A program made the translations under genes and the position numbers. This document shows positions 33,500-43,162 of a stretch of 64,000 nucleotides of DNA, one piece after another. The notes beneath the pieces are model-generated. The model did no database searches. It worked only from the letters and a program-made list of their open reading frames with translations, and had not been told where the DNA came from. Where the stretch lies: the NCBI RefSeq assembly GCF_023149035.1, contig NZ_JAHXMY010000001.1:186001-250000 (forward strand), given 5' to 3'. The DNA comes from Microbacterium sp. EYE_78. GTDB taxonomy: Bacteria > Actinomycetota > Actinomycetes > Actinomycetales > Microbacteriaceae. Each line of letters starts with the position of its first letter. The first letter of the stretch is position 1.

Positions 33500-34873
33500 T
33501 CACTCGCCGCGCGAGACCCGCACCATCTCGTCGCGGTCGACGACCTTGATCCGCGCGCGTTCGTGCGGCTTCCCGAGCGAGATCTCGTGCTCGTCGAGGC
33601 GGTGCCATCCGTCGAGATCGGTCCACGCCACCTGACGCTCGGCGAGCAGCGCGACGATCGCCTCGTCGGACGGGTCCTCGGGCGTCCACCACGAGGCCTG
33701 GTCGTTGATGAGGTGACGAACCGTCTCCATCGCGTCGGACTTGGTGTGGCCGATGAGGCCGACCGGTCCGCGCTTGATCCAGCCGGTCGCATAGACGCCG
33801 GGCACGCGCTCGTTCGAGCCCTTGTGCAGGACCTGCCCCTCGTGGTTCGGGATGACCCCATGACGCTTGTCGAACGGCACATCCGGCAGCGGCGAACCGA
33901 AGTACCCGATGGCACGATAGACCTGGCCGACCGCGATCTCGCGCATCTCACCGGTGCCCTCGACACCGCCCGACCCGTCCGGACGCGTGCGCTCGTAGAC
34001 GATCGCGGCTGCGCGACCCTCGGCATCCTTCTTCACCTCGACGGGGCGGGCGTAGAAGTGCAGGTGCAGGCGACGGCTCGCCTCGCCCCCGGCGTTGTTG
34101 ACGCTCGGGCGCTGGCGCCACGACTGCAGCACGCGGTCGATGACCATGACCTGCTTGTTCGAGGCGATCGCCGTCTTGGATGCCTCGTCGTAGTCGAAGT
34201 CCTCGTCGTAGACGACCATGTCGACGTCGTTCAGCTCGCCGAGCTCGCGGAGCTCCAGTGGGGTGAACTTCACCTGCGCGGGTCCACGGCGGCCGAAGAC
34301 GTGGACGTCGGTCACCGGCGACGCCTTGAGGCCGTCGTAGACGCCCGCGGGGATCTCGGTGGGCAGGAGGTCGTCGGCGTGCTTCGCGAGGATGCGGGCG
34401 ACGTCGAGGGCGACGTTGCCATTGCCGAGGACGGCGACGGATGCCGCATCCAGCGGCCATTCGCGGGGGAAGTCGGGGTGGCCGTCGTACCAGCTGACGA
34501 AGTCCGCGGCGCCGAAGGATCCCTCGGCGTCGATGCCGGGGATCTCGAGGTCAGCATCCTTGATCGCGCCGGTCGCGAAGATGACCGCGTTGTAGTGCTT
34601 CTTGAGGTCGGCGAGGGTGATGTCGACGCCGAAGCGCACGTTGCCGAAGATGCGGATGTCGCCGCGATCGAGGACGTCGCGGAGCGCGTTGATGATGCCC
34701 TTGATGCGCGGGTGATCGGGCGCGACGCCGTACCGGACCAGGCCGTAGGGGGCGGGCAGGTGGTCGAAGAGGTCGATCGACACCTCGAACTTGCGCTCCG
34801 CCTTGAGGAGGATGTCCGCCGCGTAGATGCCGGCGGGTCCTGCGCCGACGATGGCCAGCCGGAGCTTGGTCAT
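33500..34873 (-). CDS. fprA: NADPH-ferredoxin reductase FprA-type
   Basis: 457-residue flavoprotein of the adrenodoxin-reductase group that passes electrons from NADPH to ferredoxin. The FAD motif is GAGPAG (10-15), followed by DHLPAPYGLVRYGVAPDHPR; the NADP part is VAVLGNGNVALDVARILAKH with VFGRRGPAQVKFTPLELREL; the C-terminal segment is GVYATGWIKRGPVGLIGHTK. Length matches mycobacterial FprA. GGAAAGGA precedes the ATG. It lies between a hydrolase and the quinone genes, probably at the start of its own unit. Confidence 0.92.
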   Translation of the reverse strand: MTKLRLAIVGAGPAGIYAADILLKAERKFEVSIDLFDHLPAPYGLVRYGVAPDHPRIKGIINALRDVLDRGDIRIFGNVRFGVDITLADLKKHYNAVIFATGAIKDADLEIPGIDAEGSFGAADFVSWYDGHPDFPREWPLDAASVAVLGNGNVALDVARILAKHADDLLPTEIPAGVYDGLKASPVTDVHVFGRRGPAQVKFTPLELRELGELNDVDMVVYDEDFDYDEASKTAIASNKQVMVIDRVLQSWRQRPSVNNAGGEASRRLHLHFYARPVEVKKDAEGRAAAIVYERTRPDGSGGVEGTGEMREIAVGQVYRAIGYFGSPLPDVPFDKRHGVIPNHEGQVLHKGSNERVPGVYATGWIKRGPVGLIGHTKSDAMETVRHLINDQASWWTPEDPSDEAIVALLAERQVAWTDLDGWHRLDEHEISLGKPHERARIKVVDRDEMVRVSRGE

Positions 34874-34934
34874 GGGTGTCCTTTCCGAGAGCCCGCACGA
34901 GGGGCGTGACGAAGAAGCGGCGGTGCGCCGGTGG

Positions 34935-35996
34935 TCAGCTGGAGCGGTCGACGACGACCTGGGCGAAGCGGGTGAGCGACTCGCGGACGAGGCCGTCGGG
35001 GAGCGGCGCGAGGGCTGCGATGGCGCGGTCCGACCACTCGTGCGCGAGCGTGCGGGTCGACTCCGTCGCAGGGTGCACCCGGAGCTCGGCCAGCGGCTGG
35101 TCGAGGATCGCGGGATCGGCGCCGTCGGAGATGCGCGCGACGCCCTCGTCGATCGTGACCTTCAGGGCCTGCGACGCCGGGTCGGCGGCGCGCCCGAGCA
35201 GGAGGTAGGGCATGGTCGGGACGCCGGCGCGGAGGTCGGTGCCGGGGACCTTGCCGGTCTCCTCCGCGTCCGCCGAGAGATCGATGACATCGTCGAGCAG
35301 CTGGAAGGCCACACCGACACGCTCGCCGAACTCGCGGACGGGGGCGGCGTACTCGTCGGACGCGTCCGAGAACACGACGCCGGTCTCGGCCGCGGCCGCG
35401 ATGAGCGATCCGGTCTTGTCGCTCAGCACCTGCAGGTAGAACTCGACCGGGTCATCGCCCGCCTGCGCGCCGACGGTCTCGTGCATCTGGCCGAGCACGA
35501 GGCGCTCGAACGTGTCGGCCTGCAGGCGGATGGCCCGCTCGCCGACCTGCGCCATGAGCTGGCTCGCGCGGGAGAAGAGGAGGTCGCCGGTGAGGATCGC
35601 GACGCTGTTGCCCCAGACCGCGTGTGCGCTGGGGACGCCGCGGCGGCGATCGGCCTCATCCATGACGTCGTCGTGGTACAGCGAGCCGAGGTGGGTCATC
35701 TCGAGCGCCGTGGCGCCGGCGATGACGTCGTCGTTGACACCCGAGCCGAGCTGCGCCGTGAGGATGGACAGCATCGGCCGCATCCGCTTGCCGCCCGCCT
35801 CGTAGAGGTAGCGCGACGTGACATCGGCGAGCGAGTCGCCGACCTTGAGCTCGCCGGCGAGGCGCTCCTCGACGAGGTCCAGCCCCTCCTCGACGGTGCC
35901 GAGCAGCTTGCGCATGCGGGGACCGACGAAGATGCGCTCGGTGACGCCGAGACGGCTCGCGATCTGCGAACCCGGAGTACCGGGGCGGGGGATCAT
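34935..35996 (-). CDS. Polyprenyl diphosphate synthase (menaquinone side chain)
   Basis: 353-residue trans-prenyltransferase that builds a long all-trans isoprenoid. Both Asp-rich motifs are intact: DDVMD at 109-113 ([15 protein letters not shown]) and DDVID at 235-239 ([11 protein letters not shown]). GGKRMRP (69-75) and LLGRAADP are also as expected. ATG 35996 overlaps the menG stop as ATGA, so it is coupled to menG and probably makes the quinone tail. Chain length cannot be read with certainty. Confidence 0.9.
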   Translation of the reverse strand: MIPRPGTPGSQIASRLGVTERIFVGPRMRKLLGTVEEGLDLVEERLAGELKVGDSLADVTSRYLYEAGGKRMRPMLSILTAQLGSGVNDDVIAGATALEMTHLGSLYHDDVMDEADRRRGVPSAHAVWGNSVAILTGDLLFSRASQLMAQVGERAIRLQADTFERLVLGQMHETVGAQAGDDPVEFYLQVLSDKTGSLIAAAAETGVVFSDASDEYAAPVREFGERVGVAFQLLDDVIDLSADAEETGKVPGTDLRAGVPTMPYLLLGRAADPASQALKVTIDEGVARISDGADPAILDQPLAELRVHPATESTRTLAHEWSDRAIAALAPLPDGLVRESLTRFAQVVVDRSS

Positions 35997-36766
35997 TCCT
36001 CCAGCGTACCCGTCGCGCCCGACGCCCGGTTCGGGGTTGCGGGCTTGCTCGCGCGGTGCAGGGCGACGATGCCGAAGCTGAGGTCGCGCCAGGCGACGTC
36101 CGCCCAGCCGGCCTGCCGGATGCGGCCCGCGAGCGTGCGCTGGTCGGGCCAGTCGCGGATCGATTCGTTGAGGTAGTCGTACGCGTCGGCGTTGGTGCTG
36201 ACCGCCTTCGCCACGATGGGCAACACGCGGTCGTTGTAGAAGCGGTACAGGCTCCGCATGAGGGATGCCGGCGGGTGCGAGAACTCGCAGATGACGAGCG
36301 ATCCACCGGGCTTGGTGACCCGCAGCATCTCGCGCAGGGCCTTGTCGGGGTCGTTCACGTTGCGCAGCCCGAACGAGATCGTCACGGTGTCGAACTCGGC
36401 GTCGGCGAAGGGCAGCGCCGTCGCATCGGCCTCGACGAAGGACAGGTTCGGGATGCCGCCGTGCCGCCGCTTCCCCTCCGCGATCATGCCGGCGGAGAAG
36501 TCGCCCGCGACGACCTCTGCACCCGAGCGGGCGAGCGAGACGGAGCTGGCGCCGGTGCCCGCGGCGAGGTCGAGGATGCGCTGCCCGGGCCGCGGTGCGA
36601 CGGCGCGGGTGGTCGCGATGCGCCACAGCCTGTCGTTCCCGAGGCTGAGGACCGTGTTGGTGCGGTCGTAGCCGGCGGCCACCTCGTCGAACATTCCGCT
36701 GACGCGGGAGGGGTCCTTCCCGAGGTCCGCGCGGGTGGACGGGGTGCGGGAGGTCTCGTCGGTCAC
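35993..36766 (-). CDS. menG: Demethylmenaquinone methyltransferase MenG (UbiE family)
   Basis: 257-residue SAM-dependent enzyme for the last step of menaquinone synthesis. It has [20 protein letters not shown], motif [34 protein letters not shown] and [20 protein letters not shown], all standard for UbiE/MenG. The GTG start at 36766 has TAGACT 6 bases upstream. It is the first gene of a unit with the polyprenyl synthase and lies divergent from menF. Confidence 0.93.
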   Translation of the reverse strand: MTDETSRTPSTRADLGKDPSRVSGMFDEVAAGYDRTNTVLSLGNDRLWRIATTRAVAPRPGQRILDLAAGTGASSVSLARSGAEVVAGDFSAGMIAEGKRRHGGIPNLSFVEADATALPFADAEFDTVTISFGLRNVNDPDKALREMLRVTKPGGSLVICEFSHPPASLMRSLYRFYNDRVLPIVAKAVSTNADAYDYLNESIRDWPDQRTLAGRIRQAGWADVAWRDLSFGIVALHRASKPATPNRASGATGTLEE

Positions 36767-36772
36767 CCGTCG

Positions 36773-36837
36773 AGTCTAGGCCGCGGGCCTCCGTCGGGCT
36801 GCGGGCGCGGCTGTGCCACCCGGGCCCGGATTAGGCT
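36773..36837. promoter_or_regulatory. Divergent leaderless promoters of menG and menF
   Basis: TAGACT on the minus strand (36773-36778) and TAGGCT on the plus strand (36832-36837) each lie 6 bases from a GTG start codon (36766 and 36844). The 77-base gap therefore holds both promoters. Confidence 0.6.
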
Positions 36838-36843
36838 GAGACG

Positions 36844-38085
36844 GTGACCCCGTCTGCGCTCAGCGCTCCCCGACTGCGCGCCGTCACTCGGCGGATCGAG
36901 CCGGTCGATGATGCCCTCTCCTTCGCCGCACCCGACGACCCCATGGTGTGGTCGCGCCGCGGCGACATGCTCGTCGGCTGGGGTCGGGCGGCCGAGCTGC
37001 CTGCGACCGTGTCCGCCGTCGACTGGTGGCGTGCCGTCGCCGAGGTCGCCGAGGTCGACGACAAGGTACGGATGCCGGGGTCCGGCCTCATCGCGTTCGG
37101 AGCGCTGCCGTTCGATCCCGATCACACGTCATCGGGTGCGACGCTGACGGTGCCGAAGATGATCATCGGACGTCGCGGCGACACGAGCTGGGTCACGCAC
37201 GTCTTCGTGGACGGCGAGCCCGAGCGTCCGCAGCCGCAATCCATCCCGTTCGGGCCGCACTGGTCGGCGACCGTCGGTCCCGGCGCGTGCACGCCCGACG
37301 GGTATCAGGCCACCGTCCGCGCCGGCCTCGACGCGATCGCATCCGGTGAGGTCGCGAAGGTCGTCCTCGCGCGGGACCTGGTGGGCACGGTCCCGGCGGG
37401 CGCGGACCTGCGCCGCTTGGTGCGGGCGCTCGCCTCGGCATACCCCGACACCTGGACCTTCGCGGTGGACGGACTGATCGGGGCGAGCCCCGAGACCCTC
37501 GTGACCGTCTCGGGCGGGACCGTCACCGCGCGGGTGCTCGCCGGCACCGCCGCGCGCGGTGCCGACGCGGACGCCGACGTCGCGGCATCCCTCGCCCTCG
37601 CGACCAGCACGAAGGACGGCGACGAGCACCGCTACGCGGTGCAGAGCGTGCTGACCGCGCTGCGCCCTCACACGACCGCGCTCGTCGCCGAGGCCGAGCC
37701 GTTCATGCTGAAGCTCCCGAACGTCTGGCACCTCGCGACGGATGTCGAGGGCACCCTCGCCCGGTCGGCGTCGGCGCTCGACCTGGTCGAGGTGCTGCAT
37801 CCGACGGCCGCCGTCGCGGGCACGCCGACGCCTGCCGCTCTGGACGTGATCCGACGCGTCGAGCCGTTCGACCGAGGCCGCTACGCCGGTCCGGTGGGTT
37901 GGATCGACGGGAACGGCGACGGCGAGTGGGCGATCGCCCTGCGCTGCGCGCAGTTCGAGACGGCGGCCGACGGAATCCACCTCACCGCCCATGCCGGTGC
38001 GGGCATCGTCGCGGGGAGCGACCCCGAGACCGAGATGCTCGAGACCCGCGTGAAGTTCCGACCGATCGTCGACGCGCTGGCCTGA
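36844..38085 (+). CDS. menF: Isochorismate synthase MenF
   Basis: 413-residue chorismate-binding enzyme that makes isochorismate, the first step to menaquinone. The C-terminal catalytic fold shows GEVAKVVLARDLVG, TWTFAVDGLIGASPETLVTV, VLAGTAARGAD, LHPTAAVAGTPTPAALDVIR, GRYAGPVGWIDGNGDGEWAI and AGAGIVAGSDPETEMLETRV. The GTG start at 36844 is set by TAGGCT 6 bases upstream. Isochorismate synthases for siderophores are similar, but the neighbouring menG argues for menaquinone. Confidence 0.9.
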   Translation: MTPSALSAPRLRAVTRRIEPVDDALSFAAPDDPMVWSRRGDMLVGWGRAAELPATVSAVDWWRAVAEVAEVDDKVRMPGSGLIAFGALPFDPDHTSSGATLTVPKMIIGRRGDTSWVTHVFVDGEPERPQPQSIPFGPHWSATVGPGACTPDGYQATVRAGLDAIASGEVAKVVLARDLVGTVPAGADLRRLVRALASAYPDTWTFAVDGLIGASPETLVTVSGGTVTARVLAGTAARGADADADVAASLALATSTKDGDEHRYAVQSVLTALRPHTTALVAEAEPFMLKLPNVWHLATDVEGTLARSASALDLVEVLHPTAAVAGTPTPAALDVIRRVEPFDRGRYAGPVGWIDGNGDGEWAIALRCAQFETAADGIHLTAHAGAGIVAGSDPETEMLETRVKFRPIVDALA

Positions 38086-38103
38086 GGCTGCGCCGACGGG
38101 CGG

Positions 38104-38673
38104 TCAGCCGCCCAGCGGGAAGACGAGGCTGTGCTCTTGGCCGTCCTCGTATGACACGAGCTCGACCTCGCGGAGGACCTCGCGTTCGGGGCGATCGGAT
38201 CGACGGACGCGAGCGGATTCGAGCTCGCGCCATGCGTCGTCCGCGAGCGTCTTCCCGTAGACGACGGACATGTGGAAGATCCAGTCGTCGAGCGGCAGTT
38301 CACCGAGTCGTCGGAGGTCAGTCGTCTCCAGCGCGTCGGTCAGGGTCGCATACGCCGAGACGAGGGAATCGGTGCGGGCGAGTCGGAGGATGAGGATCCG
38401 CCAGGGATCGGGAAAGGCATCCACCCCGTCGACGACGAGCTCGATCGGCTGCTGCGCGGCTGCCCAGGCGCGTACGAGCTCGCCGAGCTCGTCACGACGT
38501 GTCGACTCGAAGAAGCCGCGGAGTGTGACATGGCCGGTGTGAGGGTGTGGGAGATCCGTCGTCGAGAGGGCGTCCCGTTGTTCCGCCGAGTAGAGATCGG
38601 CGACCCCTGAGACCGGCCGCAGCACGAGGTACTGCTGACCTTCGAGAGACGCGAGCTGCTCGGGCGTGTTCAT
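38104..38673 (-). CDS. 2H phosphoesterase (2'-5' RNA ligase-like)
   Basis: 189 residues. The two H-x-T/S motifs of the 2H superfamily are present: His48-Val-Thr50 in GHVTLRGFFES and His134-Met-Ser136 in WIFHMSVVYG. Members hydrolyse or form 2'-5' or cyclic phosphodiester bonds in RNA and nucleotides. ATG 38673 is assumed; an ATG five codons upstream (MRRRF) is also possible. It follows the RraB-like gene on the same strand by about 20 bases. Confidence 0.75.
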   Translation of the reverse strand: MNTPEQLASLEGQQYLVLRPVSGVADLYSAEQRDALSTTDLPHPHTGHVTLRGFFESTRRDELGELVRAWAAAQQPIELVVDGVDAFPDPWRILILRLARTDSLVSAYATLTDALETTDLRRLGELPLDDWIFHMSVVYGKTLADDAWRELESARVRRSDRPEREVLREVELVSYEDGQEHSLVFPLGG

Positions 38674-38692
38674 GAACCGCCGCCTCATCGAC

Positions 38693-39025
38693 TCACTCCG
38701 CCGCCTCGACCATCCCGCCCCAGCCGTCGTAGAGCCCGCCGTCGCCTTCGACGGCGTCGATGACCTCGCGCAGGAACACCCGCACGTTCGCGTCGGTGAG
38801 GTCCTCGGTGCGAGCGGCGCGGAGCACGGGTTTGAAGCGGTGGCGGGCGAGGGCGACCTCGAAGCCCGCAGCCGACAGCGTCTCGGCCGCAGCGACCGCA
38901 TCGCGGCGCCGGGAGAAATAGGCGAAGTGCTCGACCTCGCGCGGCGCATCGAGGTCGTCGCCCATTTCGAGGCGCTCGGCACGCGCCTGCTCCCACATCG
39001 TCCACTGCTCGTCGAACGTCGGCAT
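38693..39025 (-). CDS. RraB-like ribonuclease E inhibitor domain protein
   Basis: 110 residues. The pattern EHFAYFSRRRDAVAAAETLS followed by AAGFEVALAR matches the RraB fold, which in E. coli binds RNase E and alters mRNA decay. CATACT ends 6 bases before the ATG at 39025, near the leaderless pattern. It is paired with a 2H phosphoesterase gene, so both may act in RNA metabolism. Whether the actinobacterial protein inhibits RNase E is not known. Confidence 0.75.
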   Translation of the reverse strand: MPTFDEQWTMWEQARAERLEMGDDLDAPREVEHFAYFSRRRDAVAAAETLSAAGFEVALARHRFKPVLRAARTEDLTDANVRVFLREVIDAVEGDGGLYDGWGGMVEAAE

Positions 39026-39095
39026 GCGGACAGTATGGAGCACCCGTGCGCGACACGTTCGCACGTCGCACGCGCAGTGCGGATACGTTGACGGT

Positions 39096-39619
39096 ATGCG
39101 TCCCGCCGCCCGCCGCGCCCTCTGGATCGCGGGCGCGGTCGTCCTCGTCGGGCTCATGGGTGTGATGTGGAGCACCTGGACGAGCATGTGCATCGACTAC
39201 GTGAACGCGCCGGGCGTCTGCGTCTCCGAACCAGCCGTGGGCGCGCCGCAGAGCGTCGTCCTCACGGTGCTCGGCCTGGGTGGAGCCACTGCGTGCATAT
39301 GGATGGCCGCCCGTGGTGCCCGCTCTCATCGCGGTGACGACGCGTGTTGCCGACACTCGGGTCGACTCGGTGGGGACACGTCACGCTCGTGTCGGGCATC
39401 GCTGTCGGCGTGGGCATCCTCATCCTCATCGCGGCCGGCGTGTGGTCGGCTGCCGACTACAACGCCTACGAGGATCTCCACGGCGAGGGTGCGACCAGGC
39501 CGGTGCCGGTGGCGATACCGGTCACCGGTGGCATCGGTGCGTCTCTCGCGGTCGTCGGGGCCGTCCTCTTCGTCGTCGCGGCCGCCCGGGCGCGGGTCGC
39601 GAGAAGGCCGTCTCGCTGA
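39096..39619 (+). pseudogene. Membrane protein gene, apparently frameshifted
   Basis: From ATG 39096 (TACGTT 6 bases upstream) the frame gives two membrane helices (ALWIAGAVVLVGLMGVMW; VVLTVLGLGGATACIWMAAR) and then decays into Arg/Cys-rich sequence. In another frame from about 39344 the product (LPTLGSTRWGHVTLVSGIAV, then ILILIAAGVW and GASLAVVGAVLFVVAAARAR) again has two good helices and ends at 39619. One missing base between about 39320 and 39350 would join them into a 174-residue, four-helix protein. Two separate genes remain possible: a GTG at 39344 could start the second. Confidence 0.5.
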
Positions 39620-39688
39620 CACGCGGGCCCTCTCTCGCTGGCACCTCGAGACGGGACCGATGTCGGAGGTTGCTGCTTCAATCGGAGT

Positions 39689-41039
39689 ATGACGGAAGCG
39701 GTGGAAACCCCAGATGGCGAGGACCATTTCGCCGTGCTCGCGGGGATCATCGCGGAGGTTCAGGAGGTGGAGCGCGTCGTTGCTGCCCGGCCAGATCCGA
39801 CAGTTGCGGGTGCTCGCCGCGGCCGGCCACTTGGCGCAGGCACAAGCGGTCACCGCGAACACGCGGGTGCGGATGCACGACATGGCGTTGCGGGCGATCG
39901 CGGCGGAAGTCGGCGGGGTCATGCGGGTCGCGGACCGGACCGTGCAACGGCGCATCGACGACGCCCTCGTCATCATCGACGGCTACCCGGCCGCCGTCGC
40001 CGCGTGGGAGGCGGGACGGATCGTGCGGGGACACGTGCAGGCGATCGTCGAGGCCGGGAACGCGGTGCCGTTCGAACTGCGGGGTGAGTTCGAAGCGCTC
40101 GCGATCGTGCGGTGCGAGCAGGACACGCCCAACCGGGTTCGGGCGGAGCTGCAGATCCTGGCGCAGCGGATGCACCCCCGCTCGTTCGCGGAGCGGCACG
40201 AGGATGCCGCCGCCGGGCGGTGCGTGCGGGTGATCCCCGGGCGGGACGGGATGAGCGACCTGATCGCCACCCTGCCGACGGTGATCGCCGAGGGGATCCA
40301 CGACCGGCTCACGCAACAAGCACGGGCGATCATCGACACCCGGGGCGAGCGGACCACGCCCGACGACGACGTCGCCGCGTCCGACGCGCGCTCGACGGAC
40401 CAGGTCCGCGCCGATGTGCTCGCCGACCTGCTCCTCGCCGGCACCCCGGCGCTCGATGACACCCGTGACACGACCGCGGGGCCACTCGGGGCGATCCGCG
40501 CCCGCGTGCAGATCCTCGTCCCCGCGGCCACACTCACCGGTGCGGACGACGGGCCGTGCGACCTCGTCGGCCGGTCGCCCATCGACCCGAACACCGCGCG
40601 GCGTCTCGCAGGTGACACCCGGATCTGGGAACGCTTGTTCCACGACCCCGTCACGAAGGTCACGACCGCGGTCGACTCATACCGGGTCCCGGCCGGGATG
40701 CGCCGGTTCCTGCAAGCCCGGGACCAGCACTGCCGGTTCCCCGGATGTCGCGTCCCCGCGATCCGCTGCGAGATCGACCACACCCACGACCACGCCCTCG
40801 GCGGCCGCACCGAAACCTGCAACCTCGCCCACCTCTGCCAACGGCACCACTCGATGAAGCAGTTCACCCGATGGCGAGTGCGACAACTGTCGGGTGGTGT
40901 CCTGGAATGGACCTCACCCGCAGGCAGGACCTATAGAGAAGACGCACCCACACCGGCCGTCGCCTTCACCCCTGCCACGCCGCAAGCCGCACCCGGCACG
41001 CACGAGCCCCCACCGGCATCCGACCCGGCACCCTTCTGA
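39689..41039 (+). pseudogene. DUF222/HNH endonuclease gene with a one-base frameshift
   Basis: ATG 39689 opens MTEAVETPDGEDHFAVLAGI with EVQEVERVVAAR, a normal DUF222 start, but the frame then leaves the family. The rest (QIRQLRVLAAAGHLAQAQAV through a C-terminal HNH: CRFPGC, EIDHTHDHALGGRTETCNL, HLCQRHH) is in another frame. Removing one C at 39791-39792 restores AAR-QIRQLR and an open frame of 449 residues, the usual length. The damage may be real or a sequencing error. The HNH residues themselves are intact. Such proteins are multicopy in Microbacteriaceae; their role is unclear. Confidence 0.85.
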
Positions 41040-41084
41040 AACGACACCGGTCAGATCCAGCACGCGCCGCACTCGCGACGACAG

Positions 41085-41117
41085 ACGCGGACACGCGCGG
41101 ACACGCGCGGACACGCG
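41085..41117. repeat. Short tandem repeat, 10-bp unit
   Basis: The unit ACACGCGCGG occurs twice (41091-41110) with partial units on both sides. It lies in the 219-base gap between the DUF222 gene and the MFS gene, which otherwise holds only the MFS -10 element TAGCCT (41247-41252). Confidence 0.6.
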
Positions 41118-41258
41118 ACGACGACGCGTTGCATGCCGGCGCCCGACATCCGCGCGGCGCCCGCCGAAGGCCCGTATGCAACCCTCCGCGGCGAACGCAC
41201 AGTTGAACCAGCCGAACCCGCGCATCCCCCGACCGACGCGCCTCACTAGCCTCGAGTC

Positions 41259-42500
41259 ATGACGACGGGCGATCTCGAGCAGCTGCGCCCCGTCCCGCCC
41301 TTCGCCCGCGACCGCACGGCGCACGCGTGGGTCGTGATGCGCGGCGTCGGCGATGCCGGGGACGCGATCTGGACGGTCGCGCTCGCCTGGACGGCCGTGC
41401 AGACGACGACGCCCGCCATCGCGGGCCTCATCGTCGCAGCCGGATCGATCCCCCGCGCACTCGCGCTCCTGTTCGGCGGCGTCCTCGCCGACCGCCTCGA
41501 CGCGCGGCGGATCATGCTGCTCTTCAACATCGTGCGCACCGTCGTCATCGTCGCGGTCGCCGTCTGGTGCGTCATCACCGAGCCGACGGCGACCGTGCTG
41601 CTCCTCGCCGCCCTGCTGTTCGGACTCTGCGATGCGTTCTACGACCCGGCGAGCGGCACGATCTCCCGTCAACTCGTCCGCCGCGCCGACCTCGCCGCAT
41701 ACGGCGGTGCCACACAGACCGCGAGCCGTCTCGGCGGGATGGTCGGCGCCGGCCTCGGCGGTGTCCTCGTCGCGCAGACGGGACTGGCCGGTTCCGCCGC
41801 CGTCAACGCGGTCACCTTCGCACTCCTCGTCGCGTTCATCGCGATCTGGCTGCGGCCACGGTTCGCGCTCCCCCGCGCCTCGCACGAACCGATCCTCCGC
41901 GGCATCGCCGGCGGTTTCGCACACCTCCGCCACACGCCCACCACGCGCGCACTCGTCATCGCCCTCGCCACACTGAACGTCGCCGCCGCCCCGGTCCTCG
42001 GCGTCGGCGTCGCGCTGCGCTCGGACGCGGAGGGGTGGGGCGCGGAGGCGCTCGGCCTCTTCGGGACCGTCGCGGGGCTCGCCGCCACGATCGGCGCCGT
42101 CATCGTCGTCCGCTGGCGTCCGCGCAACGAAGCACGCGCCGGCTTCCTGGCCTTCGCGCTGCAAGGCCCCGCCATCATCGCAGTCGGCATCGGGCCGTAC
42201 TGGCTCGTGCTGGTCGCCGGCGTCGCCATCGGCTTCGGTGCAGGATTCGGCTCGGTCCTGCTCGGCGCGACCTTCGCCGGCATCACCGAGCCGAGCTACC
42301 TCGGTCGGATGGGCTCGATCATCCGCCTCGGCGACGACGCGCTCCGCCCGCTCACCACTGTGCTCTTCGGGGTCCTCGCCTCGGCGACCGCGCTCTGGCT
42401 GCCCTTCATCATCTACGGATCCGCCTTCACGATCCTGATCGTCGCGCTCCTGATGAACCGAGACCTGCGGCGGCTCTCACTTCGAGACGCCGCCGGCTGA
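41259..42500 (+). CDS. MFS transporter (MFS_3/EntS-like)
   Basis: 413-residue, 12-helix exporter. WVVMRGVGDAGDAIWTVALA in helix 1, AGSIPRALALLFGGVLADRL with DARR (motif A) and FGLCDAFYDPASGTISRQLV resemble the enterobactin-exporter-like group, which also includes macrolide exporters. TAGCCT ends 6 bases before the ATG. No dedicated regulator is adjacent. Substrate unknown. Confidence 0.87.
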   Translation: MTTGDLEQLRPVPPFARDRTAHAWVVMRGVGDAGDAIWTVALAWTAVQTTTPAIAGLIVAAGSIPRALALLFGGVLADRLDARRIMLLFNIVRTVVIVAVAVWCVITEPTATVLLLAALLFGLCDAFYDPASGTISRQLVRRADLAAYGGATQTASRLGGMVGAGLGGVLVAQTGLAGSAAVNAVTFALLVAFIAIWLRPRFALPRASHEPILRGIAGGFAHLRHTPTTRALVIALATLNVAAAPVLGVGVALRSDAEGWGAEALGLFGTVAGLAATIGAVIVVRWRPRNEARAGFLAFALQGPAIIAVGIGPYWLVLVAGVAIGFGAGFGSVLLGATFAGITEPSYLGRMGSIIRLGDDALRPLTTVLFGVLASATALWLPFIIYGSAFTILIVALLMNRDLRRLSLRDAAG

Positions 42501-42548
42501 CCTTCTCGGCGCTGCCGGCCGTTCGCCGGTGACGACTACGGTGGCAGG

Positions 42549-43127
42549 ATGCGTCGCCGCCTCCCTCTGACACTCGCACCCCTGCTCGCCCTGACCCTCG
42601 CGGGGTGCGCGACGGTCGACACAACGACCGCGGAGCAGATCGAGGCGGGCTCCACCGCCGAAGTGGAAGCCGACGCGGAGGGCGTCGTCGGCGCGGATGC
42701 GGCGGCGCAGGCGAAGGCGCAGGCTTGGCTCGACGCCGCGCAGCTCCCTCCCGGTGCGGCGCCGGCTGATGCGGGCGTCGCACGGTTCAGTTCCTGGACG
42801 GGATGGCCGTGCGGACCGGTCGAAGAATTGGAAGGCTTCTGGTCGATCCCCGGCGCTACCGTGAGCGACACGATCAACTGGCTGCGTGCGCACCCGACCG
42901 CGGACCTCATCTCGACGGCCGGCGCGTACCCGCTCGAGGAGTCCGACGTGCAGTCGGCGGCCATCGGATTCATCCCGACCGAGGGCGCCCAGGAGGGGGT
43001 TGTCTACACGGTTGAACGTGTGCCTGACGGGGTCGCGGTCCGCGCCGAAGTCGCCGCCCAGACTGCCGACGCCGCCTGCCCCGAGCTCGAGGACGGCGGC
43101 GAGTGGGGCGCACCCGGTCAGGGGTGA
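42549..43127 (+). CDS. Lipoprotein, unknown function
   Basis: 192 residues. The signal peptide MRRRLPLTLAPLLALTLAGC gives a lipobox with Cys20; an Ala/Glu-rich linker follows and then a folded part (FSSWTGWPCGPVEELEGFWS, later GFIPTEGAQEGVVYTVERVP). Two further Cys could pair. TACGGT ends 6 bases before the ATG. No family recognised. Confidence 0.78.
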   Translation: MRRRLPLTLAPLLALTLAGCATVDTTTAEQIEAGSTAEVEADAEGVVGADAAAQAKAQAWLDAAQLPPGAAPADAGVARFSSWTGWPCGPVEELEGFWSIPGATVSDTINWLRAHPTADLISTAGAYPLEESDVQSAAIGFIPTEGAQEGVVYTVERVPDGVAVRAEVAAQTADAACPELEDGGEWGAPGQG

Positions 43128-43162
43128 GCGCCCCCACCGAAGTCCGTCGCTACCCTGAGCCC

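Noticed and set aside
32774..34909. 711-codon frame antisense to the hydrolase and fprA
   Set aside because: Antisense shadow; fprA has complete FAD and NADP motifs on the other strand.
41085..41117. Possible CRISPR-like array
   Set aside because: The 10-bp units are directly adjacent with no spacers and no cas genes nearby; a simple tandem repeat.
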